Made by a program: the position numbers and the translations under genes. Shown piece by piece: positions 60,902-64,000 of a DNA stretch of 64,000 nt (the first letter of the stretch is position 1; each line of letters starts with the position of its first letter). The DNA is taken from contig NC_037265.1 of the NCBI RefSeq assembly GCF_000002425.4, positions 17,008,771 to 17,072,770 on the forward strand. Reading direction: 5' to 3'. Below the pieces are notes generated by a model. That model searched no databases, was not told the DNA's origin, and worked only from the letters and a program-made list of their open reading frames with translations. Origin of the DNA: Physcomitrium patens. Taxonomy: Eukaryota; Streptophyta; Bryopsida; Funariales; Funariaceae.

Positions 60902-61549
60902 TTGACTAAATAGAATTAAAACTTTAGTCATCAAAATAGCTATTAATAAGAAAATATGTAAAGTTTGAAATTTTTATAAATAGTTTTTTTTATCTTTTAA
61001 AAACTAATTGCTAAAATATTTTTGCTTTGATTTTTTAAAAAAATATTATAAAGGACATAGAAGAAAAACAATCATATGATATAAAATCTAAAATAATAAA
61101 TAAATAAATAAATAAAATACTAATAATATATGAAGAAGAAAGTTTGAATTAATAATATAGGTTAATACAATAATTATTGCAATACTTCTTAGAAAAGATC
61201 AGCATAATATACTAATTATGTTACCTTTTATCAAATGACAATCCACAATACTAACTTAATAATGTTGACACAACTTATTACAAAGAAGATCCAAGGACTA
61301 TGCAAAAGTATAATAAGATAATTAGATATGTGAGACTTATTACTAAACAACACAATAACAAAACAAGATTAGAAGGTTCAAAACTAAACCACAAGTCATA
61401 TATTGTTATGACTAAGAAGCCCCTCAACCTCAACACTTGTATGTACTAGGATTCAAAAAGCTTCTAAATAACTTCTTATAGAAGGCTTTGATCCCCAAGT
61501 CATCCTAGGATGCTTCTTAAGCAATTTTCTTCTTACTTCATTATGAAGC

Positions 61550-61760
61550 AACCTCAAGAACATTCTTTTGTAATTTCTTATATTGCTTGGGAGTTAAGCA
61601 ACTTTATGAACATCCTCTAGAACTTTCTAGAATCTTCTAAGATTTTTTAAGATCTTTTAGAAACTTCTAGAGTGTCATAGAATTTCATAGAGCCTTTGAA
61701 AATCTTCTAAAACCTTTGAGAATTTGCTTGAATCTTCTTTAGATGAATAGTTGTGATTCA
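61550..61760. repeat. TTC/GAA-rich patch resembling heat-shock elements
   Basis: This patch has many GAAnnTTC-type motifs. They include GAACATTC near 61560 and a perfect three-unit TTCTAGAATCTTC at 61625-61637, followed by AAACTTCTAGAG. The motif density is like that in the LTRs of elements H and E, but I could not align the surroundings to those LTRs. Confidence 0.45.
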
Positions 61761-62573
61761 ATTGAGGTAAATAAAATAAAAATGAAACCATTATCATGAA
61801 TAGTTACATTCCAATCATTGATATAAGCCAAATGGCATACAAGATTACTTTGATTAAAACATAGAAAAGAAAAGTAGGATAGAAAAGAAAATGTAGAGAC
61901 TAAAGATTATATAAGTTTATTATAATGAAATCTTAATTTAATAAAATAATAAGAACAACAAAAGAAAGAGCCATTTAAATTTGATCTTGTTGTATACTTA
62001 TATCACTTCTATTTAATTATATTAGCTATTTATATTTTTTTAGCAACTATTTATTTTCTTATTCTAATATAATCTAATCTATATACTTAATTCTTAAGTA
62101 AGTTGGATATTTCTAACTTATCTTGTTTTAGAATTCACATCTTAATTTTCATAGATTGTTTGGTTTCTAGATAAGTCAAGTATTTTTTACTTATGTTAGA
62201 TTCTTCTATTTTATTATCTTAACTTTAGATGGTTTGGATATTTCAAAGCTGCCTTGGAACCTATTAGTCTAGGTTTTTTTCTAATATTTAGATCCTAATG
62301 GTTTAGATCTACTTCTAGATTTTTTTAGGCTTGCTAACAATCACTAAATTAATTTGATAACTCTTTTTTTAATAAAAAAATAATTACTTAAAAATACACT
62401 AAATATTTGATTGAAAAAACTTTATCCTATTCAAATCACAATTATCATCCATAATTTGATAATTTTATATTTTATAATTGATAATTTAATAAAAAAATTA
62501 TGTATTAAATAAAATATTAAAAATTTATATAATAATGAAGATATAGCTAAAGATATAGCTAAAATCCATATTA

Positions 62574-62631
62574 TTCTTTTTAATAAAATCCAAGAAAAAC
62601 AAATATATAATATGGATTTTATTAAAAAGAA
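62574..62631. repeat. Perfect 19-bp inverted repeat, 20-base loop
   Basis: Arms at 62574-62592 and 62613-62631 are exact complements over 19 bases (TTCTTTTTAATAAAATCCA). Just to the left is a short tandem AAGATATAGCTA doublet. It is of the same general kind as the hairpin at 60750, but the sequences are unrelated. Confidence 0.85.
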
Positions 62632-63635
62632 CAATCTCCATCAAAGTTGATACTGAAATATGATTATTTCATGCTTTGTTTCAAAGAATTTTTTAAGTAG
62701 ATTTTCACTAATTTTTCAAAAAGCTACACAAATTTATTAATTAAGACTATGCCTTAAGAAGTTTTAGTAAATGAAGAGATTTTCTAAAAAAAATTTAAAA
62801 AAAAAATTGAAATAAAATTATTACTTATCATGTCCATCATTATCCATGACATTTTACTATTTGTATTCTATCAAATACATCTAATCTTGTATGTTAAAAT
62901 TTAGATTAGTATCTAGATTTTGTGGCTCTAAAGGATGTCATGAAGATCATAAGTTATCACACATTTCAAAATCATCCATATTTTCTAAAAACCTCTTCAT
63001 TATAAGAGAAGATTAAGGAAGGAATTTAGCTTGTACCTTCCATAATAGAAGATAAGTCATATCCTATCTTTGCATGAAAAAAATTTGAATATTTATTTTT
63101 TTGGTATAATTTGTAGATGTTCTACAAGTAGTACTAGCTACTAGTTTTGTTCAATTGAATGAAACTATTATTGCTTCATCATAAGACCAAACCTCAAAAG
63201 TTTTATATCATAAGCTATTAACATATATTCGCTTTGATGCTACAAGACTTATAATTATATCAATTCATATAATAGCTTCTTAAAATTAGTGAAAGTCAAT
63301 CTCATCTTTTTTTATAGCACTAAGATTGCTTTGATTCTATTTTTGATTGAAATATATGGATACCGTCTTCTAAAGCATATGGGTCTAAATTTTTTTTCTT
63401 TAAATTAGACTTTGATAATACTACAATTAAAAAGAAAGATCAACTAAATTTTGTTTAGAATGATATAAGTCTCAAATAATACAATATAGTATGGTATTTG
63501 AACTTACATTCCAAAATCAAAAGAAACCAAAGTAAGTTTATATAGAGCTTTTTTAACTTATAAGAATAGAAGATAAAAATAAATAAATAAAAAAATAAAA
63601 ATTAATTATAATTCTTATACATATCAATTAATTAG

Positions 63636-63678
<43 letters not shown>

Positions 63679-64000
63679 TTACCATGCCATATATAATCAT
63701 TCACAAGTTCATAAGATTAATACTTGTTGTGAGACTGAAATAGAAGAACCAAATTATTTTGTACTAAAAAAAGATTAAATTATTTATTAGCACTCAAATC
63801 AAGTCTTACTCTTATCTAAGAGCTTCACAAGGAAATTTTAAAAGAACTCAAAAATAAATTAGACTTGGTTTATTTTGAGTTCAAAACTTCTAATTGAATG
63901 GAAGTAACTCATCTCAATAATTGCATTACTACCATAATAAGCACATATTAAGGAAGTAAACTTCAAAGAATTAAAATGTCATTATATTCTTGTGGCATTC

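Larger units (their letters stand above)
60230..64000. other. AT-rich intergenic DNA with simple repeats
   Basis: No coding region was found. It contains (TA) repeats at about 60868-60897, (AAAT) repeats near 61096-61118, and a run of 41 A at 63636-63676. It also holds two hairpins and a TTCTAGAA-rich patch, listed separately. The texture resembles the AT-rich block at 6-8.7 kb. Confidence 0.6.

Overview
This window looks like nuclear DNA of a land plant, most likely a bryophyte and probably a moss. That is an inference. It rests on AT-rich intergenic DNA, spliced genes with short introns, a plant-type WRC zinc-finger gene, a GH16 wall-enzyme gene, and chromodomain Ty3/Gypsy elements that resemble the Tcn1 type I associate with mosses. 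No rRNA, tRNA, CRISPR or bacterial feature was seen.

Layout. 1-5.5 kb is a gene island with an intronless two-domain GH16 protein (2250-4106) and a weaker minus-strand spliced gene. 6.06-8.74 kb is a very AT-rich non-coding stretch. 8.74-10.18 kb is gene-like and holds a small minus-strand candidate gene whose 142-nt intron carries a long hairpin. 10.18-50.2 kb is one nested retrotransposon block. 50.2-51.4 kb is unassigned. 51.4-60.2 kb is a second gene island, dominated by a multi-exon gene (55522-58777) for a nuclear protein with a winged-helix-like region and a C-terminal WRC zinc finger. 60.2-64 kb is AT-rich, with hairpins and simple repeats.

The nested block can be ordered from target-site duplications and interrupted sequences. 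An old Copia element (F) is split by a Gypsy element H (LTRs 14386-14945 and about 49553-50067, 5-bp duplication gatat). H contains a second copy of its family in the opposite orientation (E), itself interrupted by a long-LTR element (G). H also contains a minus-strand chromovirus D. D is interrupted by chromovirus B (duplication acatg), and B's 3' LTR is interrupted by chromovirus C (duplication aaaat/agaat). D's LTR holds a further 1278-bp insertion. Chromovirus A, a sister of C, sits at 24207-30577 (duplication caccg). The deepest chain is C in B in D in H in F. All the elements are broken to some degree; C is the least damaged.

The points most worth a second look are these. (1) The chromovirus family carries a 12-nt site just after the 5' LTR that is exactly complementary to the predicted 5' end of its own transcript, suggesting Tf1/sushi-type self-priming in a plant element. 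(2) LTRs of the H/E family contain four modules with heat-shock-element-like motifs. (3) A and C are more alike across elements than each is between its own two LTRs, suggesting gene conversion. (4) A small reading frame after the chromodomain is kept in several copies. (5) The GH16 protein pairs a catalytically degenerate domain with an intact one. (6) Long near-perfect hairpins lie at 9.6, 60.8 and 62.6 kb. Boundaries, exon choices and divergences were read by eye and not computed.
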